Assembly (NCBI GenBank): GCA_910577655.1
Contig: CAJTOW010000051.1
Coordinates: 1-26,616, forward strand
Source: an uncultured Lachnospiraceae bacterium
Lineage (GTDB): Bacteria > Bacillota > Clostridia > Lachnospirales > Lachnospiraceae
Direction: 5' to 3'
DNA: 26,616 bases
This document shows, piece by piece, positions 1 through 7,383 of this stretch. Position 1 is the stretch's first letter, and each line of letters opens with the position of its first letter. A program made the translations under genes and the position numbers. The notes beneath the pieces are model-generated. The model was not told where the DNA came from, made no database searches, and was given only the letters and a program-made list of their open reading frames with translations.

Positions 1-1
1 T

Positions 2-1297
2 ACAGACGCCATCAGCCGGGTCACCACCGGAGAGACCGGCGCCACCGAATTTCCGGTTGACGGAAAGAATATGCTGGTGGCCTTTTCACCTATCCGTGGC
101 ACCCAGTGGTCCCTGGTGATCCAGATTCCAAAGTCAGATTACAGTCACCTGATCAACGCCGCCATGATGGCGGCAGTCCTTTCCACCCTGGCGGTGCTGG
201 CATTGTCCATACTGCTGGTGCTGCGGCTGTCCAGATCCATTTCCCATCCGGTAAAAAGTGTGACAGACCGGATGGTGGCCCTTTCCGACGGAGATCTGCA
301 TACCCAGGTATCCCTTGTCCATTCCGGGGATGAGCTGGAGGTGCTGACCCGGACCCTGGATGCTACCACAGACAGCATCAACCGCTACATATCCGATATC
401 CAGCAGGTACTGAACCAGGTGGCAGGCGGCAATCTGCGGGTGAAACCCCAGGTAGATTACAAGGGAGACTTTGCACTGATCCGCACCAGCCTTCACACCA
501 TCATCCAGTCCATAAATGAGACCATCACTGATTTTGGCTCCGCTGCCGTCCGGCTCACGGACATGTCAGAGGAACTTAACGGACAGTCCAGCCAGCTTCA
601 TCAGGCTTCCATGGAACAGAACCAGTCTACGGAGGCACTGGTTCTTGAGGTTTCCCATGTAAAAGAGCAGCTGTCCAGTGTTGCCGGCAGCAGCGGTCAG
701 ACCCGCACCAAGACCGAAGAGATCGCCAGACAGATCCAGGAAGCCAACCACCAGATGACCGCCTTGTCCGGTGCCATGGACAACATCAGCTCCAATGCCC
801 AGGAGATTACCAAGATCGCCAAAGCTATCGAGGATATTGCTTTCCAGACCAATATTCTGGCCATCAACGCTTCTGTGGAAGCTGCCCGGGCCGGAAGTGC
901 CGGGAAGGGGTTTGCTGTGGTGGCCGATGAGGTAAAACAGCTGGCTTCCAAGAGTGCCGAGGCTGCCCAGAATGCTACAGACATGGTTACCAGCACCAGG
1001 GCCATCATCCAGAAGGGTGTAGAGCTGACTGCTGACACAGCCAGTTCTCTTCAGGCGATTTCCTCAGTCTCCGACCAGATCAGCGCCATCTCCGACCAGC
1101 TGGTAATTGCCGTAAAGGGCCAGGAAAGCGCTCTGGCCATTATGGAAGAACGGATCGATGCCATTTCCGCCATTGCGGACCGGAACCTGCAGAATGCCAC
1201 CGGAACAGAGCATTCCAGCGGACTCCTGGCAAGAGAGGCCGAAGCCCTGGCCGCCCAGGTGAAAAAGTTTGTTTTAAAGGAGGAACATGACAGATGA
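2..1297 (+). CDS. Methyl-accepting chemotaxis protein, 5'-truncated by window edge
   Basis: Transmembrane chemoreceptor that relays ligand binding to CheA/CheW. The frame is open to the window edge (431 residues visible), so the start and most of the extracellular sensor are missing. The first visible residues (…GETGATEFPVDGKNMLVAFSPI…WSLVIQIP) look like the end of a dCache domain. A membrane segment (MMAAVLSTLAVLALSILLVL) follows, then a HAMP domain and a second HAMP-like repeat (QQVLNQVAGGNLRV). The long helical signalling domain carries the diagnostic hairpin tip IAFQTNILAINASVEAARAG and then GKGFAVVADEVKQLA. The C-terminus ends shortly after the coiled coil with no CheR-binding pentapeptide. 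Its TGA overlaps the ATG of the next gene (ATGA), indicating translational coupling to the FMN-binding lipoprotein. The ligand is unknown. Confidence 0.95.
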   Translation, partial: TDAISRVTTGETGATEFPVDGKNMLVAFSPIRGTQWSLVIQIPKSDYSHLINAAMMAAVLSTLAVLALSILLVLRLSRSISHPVKSVTDRMVALSDGDLHTQVSLVHSGDELEVLTRTLDATTDSINRYISDIQQVLNQVAGGNLRVKPQVDYKGDFALIRTSLHTIIQSINETITDFGSAAVRLTDMSEELNGQSSQLHQASMEQNQSTEALVLEVSHVKEQLSSVAGSSGQTRTKTEEIARQIQEANHQMTALSGAMDNISSNAQEITKIAKAIEDIAFQTNILAINASVEAARAGSAGKGFAVVADEVKQLASKSAEAAQNATDMVTSTRAIIQKGVELTADTASSLQAISSVSDQISAISDQLVIAVKGQESALAIMEERIDAISAIADRNLQNATGTEHSSGLLAREAEALAAQVKKFVLKEEHDR

Positions 1298-1737
1298 AAA
1301 AGATATTGTGTCTGACTCTGCTTCTGCTGACGCTGGTGTCCCTGACAGCCTGCGGGAACAAGAACGAACTCCAGGACGGCTACTATACTGCCCAGGCTGC
1401 CAGCTTCAATTATGGATGGAAAGAATACATTACCATTATGGTCAAGGGGGGAAGTATCGTCTCTGTGGAATATAATGCCGAGAATCCCAGCGGATTCATC
1501 AAAAGCTGGGACAATGCCTACATGCAGACCATGCTCCATTCCAACGGTACCTACCCCAACGAATACACCCGCAATTATGCCGGACAGCTTCTGGAAAAAC
1601 AGCAGGGCGGCACCAGTATTGATGCCATAACCGGAGCCACCTCCTCCTGCAGCTCCTTCCAGAAGCTGGCAGCCGCCGTGCTGGAGCAGGCAAGACAAGG
1701 GGATTCCAGCATCGTGTTTGTCGATACTTCCCATTAG
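1294..1737 (+). CDS. FMN-binding domain lipoprotein
   Basis: Small (147 aa) surface lipoprotein. It has an N-terminal signal ending in the lipobox LTAC (lipidated Cys20), then one FMN-binding (NqrC/RnfG-like) domain. The motif D110-A-I-T-G-A-T116 matches the D-x-x-[ST]-G-A-[ST] signature in which the last Thr/Ser receives FMN through a phosphoester bond made by ApbE. The protein is therefore expected to be a covalent flavoprotein outside the membrane, perhaps part of extracellular electron transfer or redox sensing. The start overlaps the stop of the upstream chemoreceptor; the Shine-Dalgarno AAGGAGG lies inside that gene's last codons. No apbE or Rnf gene is visible here. The domain call is firm; the physiological role is inference. 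Confidence 0.9.
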   Translation: MKKILCLTLLLLTLVSLTACGNKNELQDGYYTAQAASFNYGWKEYITIMVKGGSIVSVEYNAENPSGFIKSWDNAYMQTMLHSNGTYPNEYTRNYAGQLLEKQQGGTSIDAITGATSSCSSFQKLAAAVLEQARQGDSSIVFVDTSH

Positions 1738-1744
1738 GGCAGCC

Positions 1745-1799
1745 CCCCAGAGGAATCCGGACGCTCTTATTCTTTCCTTATCCGGAATAACCTCTGGGG
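1745..1799. terminator. Inverted repeat between convergent genes
   Basis: CCCCAGAGG (1745-1753) pairs with CCTCTGGGG (1791-1799), and TCCGGA (1756-1761) with TCCGGA (1781-1786), giving a two-part stem. It starts eight bases after the lipoprotein stop codon and could end transcription from both sides. Neither strand has a clear T-run after it, so termination is uncertain. Its loop contains the end of the candidate small gene on the minus strand. Confidence 0.45.
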
Positions 1800-1907
1800 C
1801 AATTCAAACACCACCACAATCCCCAGCACAATGGCCACGGCTGTCTTGACCGCCGCAAAACCATGGGCCAATGCCAGCTCCTGCTGATCCATCTCTTCGT
1901 CACACAT
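1767..1907 (-). CDS. Candidate 46-aa single-span membrane peptide
   Basis: An open frame starts MCDEEMDQQELALAHG and ends RLFRIRKE. It has an acidic N-terminus, a hydrophobic stretch (AAVKTAVAIVLGIVVVFEL) and a basic C-terminus, the layout of a one-span membrane peptide. It is not recognised as a known family. AGAGG lies about 15 bases upstream of the ATG, a little far for a ribosome binding site. An extended -10 promoter (TGGTATAAT) sits about 60 bases upstream, between this frame and the PilZ gene. The frame ends inside the inverted repeat at 1745-1799. It could be a random frame; codon conservation in relatives would settle it. Confidence 0.4.
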   Translation of the reverse strand: MCDEEMDQQELALAHGFAAVKTAVAIVLGIVVVFELPQRLFRIRKE

Positions 1908-1961
1908 ATGTATCTTGTTTTTCCTCTCAGCAATTGTTGGATCGGTACCAAATTAAGTATT

Positions 1962-1970
1962 ATTATACCA
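1962..1970 (-). promoter_or_regulatory. Extended -10 promoter candidate
   Basis: On the minus strand, TGGTATAAT matches an extended -10 element (TGn-TATAAT). No good -35 is seen at 17 bp. It lies between the PilZ stop and the small membrane ORF and would serve the latter. Confidence 0.4.
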
Positions 1971-1999
1971 GACGCCTTCTTCTGGAATTCCTGCAATAA

Positions 2000-2737
2000 T
2001 TATGGATGCTGTTCTGCATAATAGCCTACTTTTAGCTTTTCTCGCTCTTTATTCCCGATGGCTGAGATGATCTGTGCAATCTGTTCCTGGTCGGCACCAG
2101 CCAGTTCCAGAAACCGGCAGCCGTATTCGAATACAGACTCACTCTTTTCTGCTATACGCAGCACCTCACAATAAAGGACAACCTCTGATTCGTTATCAAG
2201 AACCCTTACCTTCAGCAGGAATCTCTCTCCCTTGTGATACCGGTATGCGGAACGGATACTGACTCCGCCTACACTGATATTCAGCAGCCTGCACTGCCTT
2301 TCCACCACGATCCCGTCTTCTGCCGCCCCAATCACGGCATCCATATCCGTATTGAGACGGTAAAACGTGCGTTCATTCTCAACCCTGGTAACTGTCAGTT
2401 CCTCTATACGCCATACATGCTTATGTTCCGGAGTAAGAAGCCCCTCCATATAGACCGCTTTTCTCTCATGATCATTGTATCCCCTTAGTCTTACATACAT
2501 GTGTTCTGTCATAGGAGCGGTTTCTTCATCCAGAACGATCTCCCCATCCGAACATTGGCGAAGCCTGGCCGCCCCTTTATAGGGCTCCTGCAGGTCCCCA
2601 ATGAAAAGCAGCTGTCCCCTGGGTGTTTCTACGATCACCCGCATGCCGGAATATATCTCCAGCTCCTTGATATCGGCTGCTTTTCTCTCTTTTCCGCTTG
2701 TATCCTCTTTCTTTTTAAACATATCAAGTGATTTCAC
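2000..2737 (-). CDS. PilZ-domain c-di-GMP-binding protein (YcgR-like)
   Basis: Likely cytosolic c-di-GMP effector, 245 aa from the preferred GTG start. The N-terminal half is a YcgR-N-like beta-rich region (…SGMRVIVETPRGQLLFIGDL…). The C-terminal half is a PilZ domain: RTFYR gives the RxxxR motif and NISVGG gives the [DN]xSxxG motif, the two c-di-GMP contact motifs. In this family such proteins tune flagellar motor output or exopolysaccharide. That would fit the chemoreceptor on the opposite strand, but this is inference. The start was chosen at GTG (VKSLDMFKKK) because AGAGAGGG lies seven bases upstream; longer (2770) or ATG (2722) starts lack a comparable site. It is separated by about 50 bp from the truncated LysE gene upstream. 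Confidence 0.85.
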   Translation of the reverse strand: MKSLDMFKKKEDTSGKERKAADIKELEIYSGMRVIVETPRGQLLFIGDLQEPYKGAARLRQCSDGEIVLDEETAPMTEHMYVRLRGYNDHERKAVYMEGLLTPEHKHVWRIEELTVTRVENERTFYRLNTDMDAVIGAAEDGIVVERQCRLLNISVGGVSIRSAYRYHKGERFLLKVRVLDNESEVVLYCEVLRIAEKSESVFEYGCRFLELAGADQEQIAQIISAIGNKEREKLKVGYYAEQHP

Positions 2738-2788
2738 GTTATACCCTCTCTGTCCTTTAACCAGTCCCACCCTGCCTCTTTTGATTTT

Positions 2789-3253
2789 CTATTCTATCAT
2801 ATTCCATCCTGTTTTTCCATGATTTTCTGAACATATTCGGAAAAGGTGTAACACATTTGTCACATATCCGGTCAATGCCGTAATCCCAAAAAGATAAATC
2901 TTTACATTCACAAACTGCAGCATGAACCCTTTTAAAAAAGAGGCAGATTTCTCTTTGCAATCTCCGTCTGGCCGGCTCACAGCGATATGGACTGCCAGCC
3001 AGAGGATATAAGCAGCTCCTACATACTTCATTATCCCCAGCACATCCGGCAGCAGCGTGCTCACCCCATAGACAAATACCGCGCAGATCATCTGCACCAC
3101 ATAATACCCGGAGAATATACCGAAAAACAGCGGAAGCCCTTTCTTCCATCCATAATTCGTCACGGTATTTAAAGCCAGGATATTACCCGGCCCCGGCGTG
3201 AATGCATTAATAACAGAATAAACAAAAAAATTACCTATCACATAGTTTGGCAT
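2789..3253 (-). CDS. LysE-family exporter, C-terminally truncated (probable pseudogene)
   Basis: The N-terminal two thirds of a LysE/RhtB-type amino-acid exporter: the family signature FTPGPGNILAL follows the first helix, then two more hydrophobic segments and the conserved GFMLQFVNVKIYLFG. The family is usually about 200 residues with six helices. This frame is 154 aa and loses homology after TALTGYV, ending in an unrelated polar tail (CSENHGKTGWNMIE). No continuation is visible in the other frames, so the 3' end looks deleted rather than frameshifted. The start is set at MPNYVIG, preceded by GGAGG. It lies about 60 bp downstream of the metal ATPase on the same strand and may be co-transcribed. 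It is probably non-functional. Confidence 0.7.
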   Translation of the reverse strand: MPNYVIGNFFVYSVINAFTPGPGNILALNTVTNYGWKKGLPLFFGIFSGYYVVQMICAVFVYGVSTLLPDVLGIMKYVGAAYILWLAVHIAVSRPDGDCKEKSASFLKGFMLQFVNVKIYLFGITALTGYVTNVLHLFRICSENHGKTGWNMIE

Positions 3254-3313
3254 AATAACGCCTCCACTTATGATTGTACAGCGGAATGCCATATGATAGG
3301 TAATACTGATTAC

Positions 3314-5329
3314 TTATGCATTTTCCACAAATAGGCAGCGTATCGCATTCAGCACCGCAAGAATCATAACACCTACATCCGCAAAAATAGCCAGATACAT
3401 ATTTGCGATTCCCACAGCTCCCAATGCAAGGCAGGCAAATTTTACCACAAGTGCCATCGTAATATTCTGGTAAACAATCCGCAGACATTTCCTTGAAATC
3501 TTGATTGCCTTTGCAATCTTGATCGGATCATCATCCATCAGAACAATGTCAGCCGCTTCGATTGCCGCATCTGAACCCATTGCGCCCATGGCAATACCTA
3601 TATCCGCTCTGGAAAGCACCGGTGCATCATTGATACCGTCGCCAACAAATGCCAGCTTTGCTTTGTCCGGCTTCACCCGCAGAAGTTCTTCTACCTTTTC
3701 TACCTTGTCAGCCGGAAGAAGCTCACTGTAAACCTCGTCAATCCCAAGTGAGGCAGCAACCTGGTCTGCCACTTTCTTTGCATCCCCGGTCAGCATGACT
3801 GCTCTTTCTACACCTGCCTTCTTTAATTCAGCAATAGTCGCCTTGGAATGAGGCTTGATAATATCGGAAATCACAATATGTCCTGCATATTTCCCATTGA
3901 TTGCCATGTGGATAATCGTTCCGGTCTGGTGACAGTCCTGGTAAGGAATGTTCAAGTGTTTCATCAGTTTGTCGTTCCCGGCGGCAACCTCCATACCGTC
4001 TACTTTTGCAGTCACCCCATTTCCGCTGATTTCCTGTATATCCGCAACACGGGTTCTGTCAATCTCTTTTCCATATGCCCGCTGTAAGCTCCTGCTGATC
4101 GGGTGGGAAGATGCGCTCTCTGCAAGAGCCGCATATTCCAGAAGTTTCTCATTGTCTATGGTGGAGTGATGAATACCGTTTACTTCAAAAACACCCTTTG
4201 TCATGGTTCCTGTTTTGTCAAAAACAACATACCTGGTCTGTGAAAGGATTTCCAGATAGTTGGAACCCTTTACCAGCACGCCCTCCTTGCTTGCTCCTCC
4301 TATTCCTGCAAAGAAACTCAAAGGAATACTGATAACAAGAGCACAGGGACAGCTGATAACAAGGAATGTCAACGCCCGGTAAATCCATACGCCCCAGTCA
4401 GCAGACAGTCCCATAAAAAGCATTCTGACAGCCGGAGGAAATAGCGCCAGCACCAATGCCGAATAGCAGACAGCCGGAGTATAGACTTTCGCAAACTTCG
4501 AGATAAAATCCTCTGATTTTGATTTGCGGGAGCTTGCATTTTCTACCAGATCCAAGATCTTGGAAACCGTAGATTCTCCAAACTCTTTTGTTGTCTGTAT
4601 CTTCAATACCCCTGTCATACTGATACATCCACTGATTACCTCATCACCAACCTTTGCCTCTCTGGGCAGACTTTCTCCGGTCAATGCGCTGGTATTCAGG
4701 CTGGAAGCTCCCTCAACAATTATTCCGTCAATCGGCACTTTCTCACCTGGCTGTACAACGATCACACTGCCAATCCCAACCTCGTCTGGATCTACCTGCT
4801 CTAATTTCCCATTTCTCTCAACATTTGCATAATCAGGACGAATATCCATCAGGTTACTGATATTGCGTCGGCTCTTGCCCACAGCATAGCCCTGGAACCA
4901 TTCCCCGATCTGGTAAAACAGCATAACGGCAATGGCTTCCAGATAATCACCGTTTTCATAAACAGCAAGCGCTATCGCCCCAATGGTGGCTACTGCCATC
5001 AGAAAACTTTCGTCAAATACCTGGCGGTTTCTGATGCCTTTTGCCGCTTTCCTTAAAATGTCATATCCGATGATAAAATAATTGATCAGATAGCAGGCAA
5101 AGCGGATCCACCTTCCTGCAAAAGGAAATAAATAGCTGTCAGCCGTATCAAACATCTCTGCTGAAACAACCTGAAGTGCCAGTAAAATTCCTGCGCTGAT
5201 CAATATACGGATCATCATAACCCTCTGTTTTTTTGTCATACCATCCTTGCGGCTGCCGACAAAAATAAGAAGTACGGCGGCCATTATAATAACAACTGTC
5301 AGCAATATGCTGATTACTAATTCCTGCAT
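3314..5329 (-). CDS. Heavy-metal P1B-type ATPase (Zn/Cd/Pb class)
   Basis: ATP-driven metal efflux pump in the membrane, 671 aa from the ATG preceded by AAAGGAA. Motifs from the chosen start: TGES (217-220) in the actuator domain, CPC (327-329) in the transport helix, DKTGT with phosphorylated Asp371, HP (409-410), then MLTGD and GDGINDAP. The last helices carry a Lys (ALVVKF) and an Asp (FADVG), as in ZntA/CadA, which points to Zn2+/Cd2+/Pb2+ rather than Cu+. The usual N-terminal HMA domain is absent; the protein begins directly with hydrophobic helices, and a separate HMA protein is encoded just upstream. A terminator-like hairpin lies between the two. Divergent ArsR and AraC genes probably control the unit. 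The exact metal is not provable from sequence. Confidence 0.95.
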   Translation of the reverse strand: MQELVISILLTVVIIMAAVLLIFVGSRKDGMTKKQRVMMIRILISAGILLALQVVSAEMFDTADSYLFPFAGRWIRFACYLINYFIIGYDILRKAAKGIRNRQVFDESFLMAVATIGAIALAVYENGDYLEAIAVMLFYQIGEWFQGYAVGKSRRNISNLMDIRPDYANVERNGKLEQVDPDEVGIGSVIVVQPGEKVPIDGIIVEGASSLNTSALTGESLPREAKVGDEVISGCISMTGVLKIQTTKEFGESTVSKILDLVENASSRKSKSEDFISKFAKVYTPAVCYSALVLALFPPAVRMLFMGLSADWGVWIYRALTFLVISCPCALVISIPLSFFAGIGGASKEGVLVKGSNYLEILSQTRYVVFDKTGTMTKGVFEVNGIHHSTIDNEKLLEYAALAESASSHPISRSLQRAYGKEIDRTRVADIQEISGNGVTAKVDGMEVAAGNDKLMKHLNIPYQDCHQTGTIIHMAINGKYAGHIVISDIIKPHSKATIAELKKAGVERAVMLTGDAKKVADQVAASLGIDEVYSELLPADKVEKVEELLRVKPDKAKLAFVGDGINDAPVLSRADIGIAMGAMGSDAAIEAADIVLMDDDPIKIAKAIKISRKCLRIVYQNITMALVVKFACLALGAVGIANMYLAIFADVGVMILAVLNAIRCLFVENA

Positions 5330-5375
5330 GGTAAAATTTCCTTTCAAAATATGCTTAACTGTTTAATTGTTTCCG

Positions 5376-5420
5376 ATAAAAAGACACCCCAAAACTGCAG
5401 CCGGGCATTTTCAGGGTGTC
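5376..5420 (-). terminator. Intercistronic terminator/attenuator between HMA gene and ATPase
   Basis: On the minus strand GACACCC…GGGTGTC forms the outer stem, with an inner AAAA/TTTT and TGC/GCA stem, followed immediately by TTTTTATC. This is a good rho-independent terminator, but it lies inside the presumed operon, after the HMA gene and before the ATPase ribosome binding site. It would cut ATPase expression relative to HMA. Confidence 0.75.
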
Positions 5421-5443
5421 ACCTTTTCATGGGCAGCTCTGGC

Positions 5444-5662
5444 TTACAGGAAAATCTCGCAGTCCGGCTCCACTTTCCTGCAGGCATCCAGCACATTCTT
5501 CATAACATCTTTCGGCTCCTGCCCTTCATCAAATTCCACGATCATCTTCTGTGTCATGAAATTGACCGTTGCGCTCTGTACTCCTGCTGTCTTACGTGCT
5601 GCATCCTCCATCAGATTTGCACAGTTGGCACAGTCTACCTCGATTTTGTAAGTCTTTTTCAT
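5444..5662 (-). CDS. Stand-alone HMA (heavy-metal-associated) protein
   Basis: A 72-aa cytosolic ferredoxin-fold metal-binding protein that starts MKKTYKIEVDCANCANLMED. The CxxC metal-binding loop is DCANC, a variant of the usual GMTCxxC. The rest (VQSATVNFMTQKMIVEFDEG … DACRKVEPDCEIFL) fits the beta-alpha-beta-beta-alpha-beta fold. It has a strong AAGGAGG site. It probably supplies in trans the metal-binding domain missing from the downstream ATPase, as a chaperone or sensor. It is the first gene of the minus-strand metal unit. Confidence 0.9.
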   Translation of the reverse strand: MKKTYKIEVDCANCANLMEDAARKTAGVQSATVNFMTQKMIVEFDEGQEPKDVMKNVLDACRKVEPDCEIFL

Positions 5663-5705
5663 TGCAAAAGTCCTCCTTGCTTTTTATGATTTAATAATTA
5701 AGCAC

Positions 5706-5734
5706 TTGTTGAATCATCTTGGCTGTAGTATAAT
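5706..5734 (+). promoter_or_regulatory. Sigma-A promoter of arsR-araC
   Basis: TTGTTG (5706-5711), 17-bp spacer, TATAAT (5729-5734). Its -10 shares bases with the -10 of the divergent minus-strand promoter. The predicted leader before the ArsR start is about 95 nt. Confidence 0.65.
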
Positions 5735-5755
5735 ACGCATGAAGGCAATCGTCAA
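5727..5755 (-). promoter_or_regulatory. Sigma-A promoter of the HMA-ATPase unit
   Basis: Minus strand TTGACG (5750-5755), 17-bp spacer, TATACT (5727-5732). It overlaps the divergent plus-strand promoter, so one bound regulator could block both. Confidence 0.7.
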
Positions 5756-5782
5756 TAGCTCTGGTGCATTCCCTCCCAAATG

Positions 5783-5810
5783 GGCGAAAAGTATTTCCAT
5801 TTAGGCGAAA
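5783..5810 (+). promoter_or_regulatory. Direct repeats, candidate AraC-type operator
   Basis: GGCGAAA occurs at 5783-5789 and again at 5804-5810, 21 bp apart (two helical turns, same face). Same-orientation repeats at this spacing are typical of AraC-family sites. They lie in the leader between the divergent promoters and the ArsR start. Confidence 0.4.
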
Positions 5811-5837
5811 TGCAGATGAAAAAGAAAGGAAAACAAT

Positions 5838-6206
5838 ATGGACCATATGAAATTGCCACACCAGCACGGAGAAGGACCGCAAACCGCGCTGATCCAGAAA
5901 CAATTAGACCATGTAGATTATTTCCAAACCGTAGCGGAAGTTTTCAAACAGCTTTGTGACACCACCAGAATACGCATTTTCTGGCTTCTGTGCCACCAGG
6001 AGGAATGTGTCCTTAATATTTCAGACATGCTCCATATGTCAAGTCCGGCAGTGTCACATCATCTCAGGCCGTTGAAAAACAGTGGTCTGATTGTTTGCCG
6101 GCGTGAAGGAAAAGAAGTATATTACCGGGCCGCAGATACGCAGCAGGGCCGTCTGCTGCATCAGATGATTGAGCAGGTTATGGAAATCACCTGCCCCAAA
6201 TTGTGA
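5838..6206 (+). CDS. ArsR/SmtB-family metalloregulator
   Basis: A 122-aa winged-helix repressor, probably released from DNA by the metal that the adjacent pump exports. The core is ADVFKQL-like (AEVFKQLCDTTRIRIFWLL), then CVLNISDMLHMSSPAVSHHLRPLKNSGLI as the recognition helix and REGKEVYYR as the wing. The N-terminus is His-rich (MDHMKLPHQHGEG), a possible extra metal site. The CadC/SmtB alpha-3 motif ELCVCDL is degenerate here (EECVLNISDM) with only one Cys, so the metal site cannot be assigned with confidence. AAAGGAAA precedes the ATG. It ends 10 bp before the AraC gene, with which it probably forms an operon. Confidence 0.9.
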   Translation: MDHMKLPHQHGEGPQTALIQKQLDHVDYFQTVAEVFKQLCDTTRIRIFWLLCHQEECVLNISDMLHMSSPAVSHHLRPLKNSGLIVCRREGKEVYYRAADTQQGRLLHQMIEQVMEITCPKL

Positions 6207-6216
6207 GGTCTGTCTT

Positions 6217-7167
6217 ATGAATGATGAATTGATACAAATAAAGAATGATGTAGAGAACATTCAGCAAAAGACTGCAGGCACAGTTATTCCGCTTTATCCT
6301 GGTATAGAATTATGTTATCTGGCATTTTCAGCTGATTCTTTTTCCGTACACCATAAAGCAATGCCGCACATCATTCAGATCAACTACTGCAAAGCCGGAC
6401 AGATTGTGTGGGAAATGAAAAGCGGAAACAGCATTTATCTGAATCCAGGTGACTTTTCCCTTCATACCATGAAGGCCTGTACGGATTCTGTGCTTACCTT
6501 TCCAAACGGTATATACCAGGGACTTTCCATCTATATTGATTTGCAGGAAGTTTCCAATCAGCCGCCTGAACCGTTAAACGGCAGCAATATCCTTGAAACC
6601 ATATTACCCGAAAAATTCTGCTGGAATGACTCTCCTGTTTTTCTCGCTGGAAATGAACAGACAGAGAGTATTTTTTCTGCATTTTTCAATCAGCCGGAAA
6701 GCCTGAAACTGCCTTATCAGAAAATAAAGACTATGGAGCTGCTTCTTTATCTTGGAAAAACAGAGCTTACCTCCAGCCAGCAGTTATCCGAATACAAAAC
6801 CGGACAGATTCGCATTGTCCAGGAAATCCACGACCAGTTGACCCGGCATATGGAGCAGCGAATCACAATAGAAGAACTATCCAGAAAATATCTGATCAAC
6901 CCGACCACCTTAAAAACCGCCTTCAAGTCCATTTACGGAACTTCGATTGCCGCCCACATCAAAGAACACCGCATGGAGCAGGCCGCAAAAATGCTAAAAG
7001 AAACTGATAAAAGCATTGCAGAGATTGCACGGGCTGTCGGCTATGACAGCCAAAGCAAATTTACTGCGTCATTCAAAACATATTTTAAAGTCCTGCCTAA
7101 AGAATACCGCAAAAATGCACCCAGACTCATGCCTGGGTGTCTTATGAAAAATACATTTTCATTGTAA
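6217..7167 (+). CDS. AraC-family transcriptional regulator
   Basis: 316 aa from the ATG preceded by GAGG (GTGAGGTCTGTCTTATG). A frame extending upstream to 6169 overlaps arsR and lacks such a site. The N-terminal half has a cupin-like sensor stretch (HIIQINYCKAGQIVWEM … YLNPGDFSLHTM). The C-terminal ~100 residues hold the two helix-turn-helix units (ITIEELSRKYLINPTTLKTAF and KSIAEIARAVGYDSQSKFTASF) and the closing PKEYRK. It probably co-regulates the divergent metal efflux genes together with ArsR; the ligand is unknown. The last codons contain a CACCCAG/CTGGGTG hairpin (7118-7139) that could contribute to transcript ending, but no clear T-run follows. Confidence 0.9.
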   Translation: MNDELIQIKNDVENIQQKTAGTVIPLYPGIELCYLAFSADSFSVHHKAMPHIIQINYCKAGQIVWEMKSGNSIYLNPGDFSLHTMKACTDSVLTFPNGIYQGLSIYIDLQEVSNQPPEPLNGSNILETILPEKFCWNDSPVFLAGNEQTESIFSAFFNQPESLKLPYQKIKTMELLLYLGKTELTSSQQLSEYKTGQIRIVQEIHDQLTRHMEQRITIEELSRKYLINPTTLKTAFKSIYGTSIAAHIKEHRMEQAAKMLKETDKSIAEIARAVGYDSQSKFTASFKTYFKVLPKEYRKNAPRLMPGCLMKNTFSL

Positions 7168-7292
7168 CAGATACTTCCTTTTTGAGAAATAGGGACAATA
7201 TAAATGAGAATTTCAGTTAATCTGTTTATAGCAAGGACGCAAAATATGGATGATATTGCTATGAATCAAGATTTGCGCTGAATGCTATGGTT

Positions 7293-7320
7293 TTGGATTA
7301 TTGGAATAAAGGGATATAAT
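7293..7320 (+). promoter_or_regulatory. Orphan promoter-like sequence
   Basis: TTGGAT (7293-7298), 16-bp spacer, TATAAT (7315-7320). No plus-strand gene follows, and a hairpin lies 25 bp downstream. The rest of the gap 7168-7344 shows no gene. Confidence 0.3.
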
Positions 7321-7344
7321 ACACTTTTTCAACCCCCAAATATA

Positions 7345-7379
7345 AAACCGCCAAGGTGTCAATCTTACCAAGGCGGTTT
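7345..7379 (-). terminator. Terminator of the AAA-ATPase/nuclease-like gene
   Basis: AAACCGCC (7345-7352) pairs with GGCGGTTT (7372-7379). On the minus strand the stem begins four bases after the stop codon and ends in TTTTATATTT. Confidence 0.8.
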
Positions 7380-7383
7380 CATT

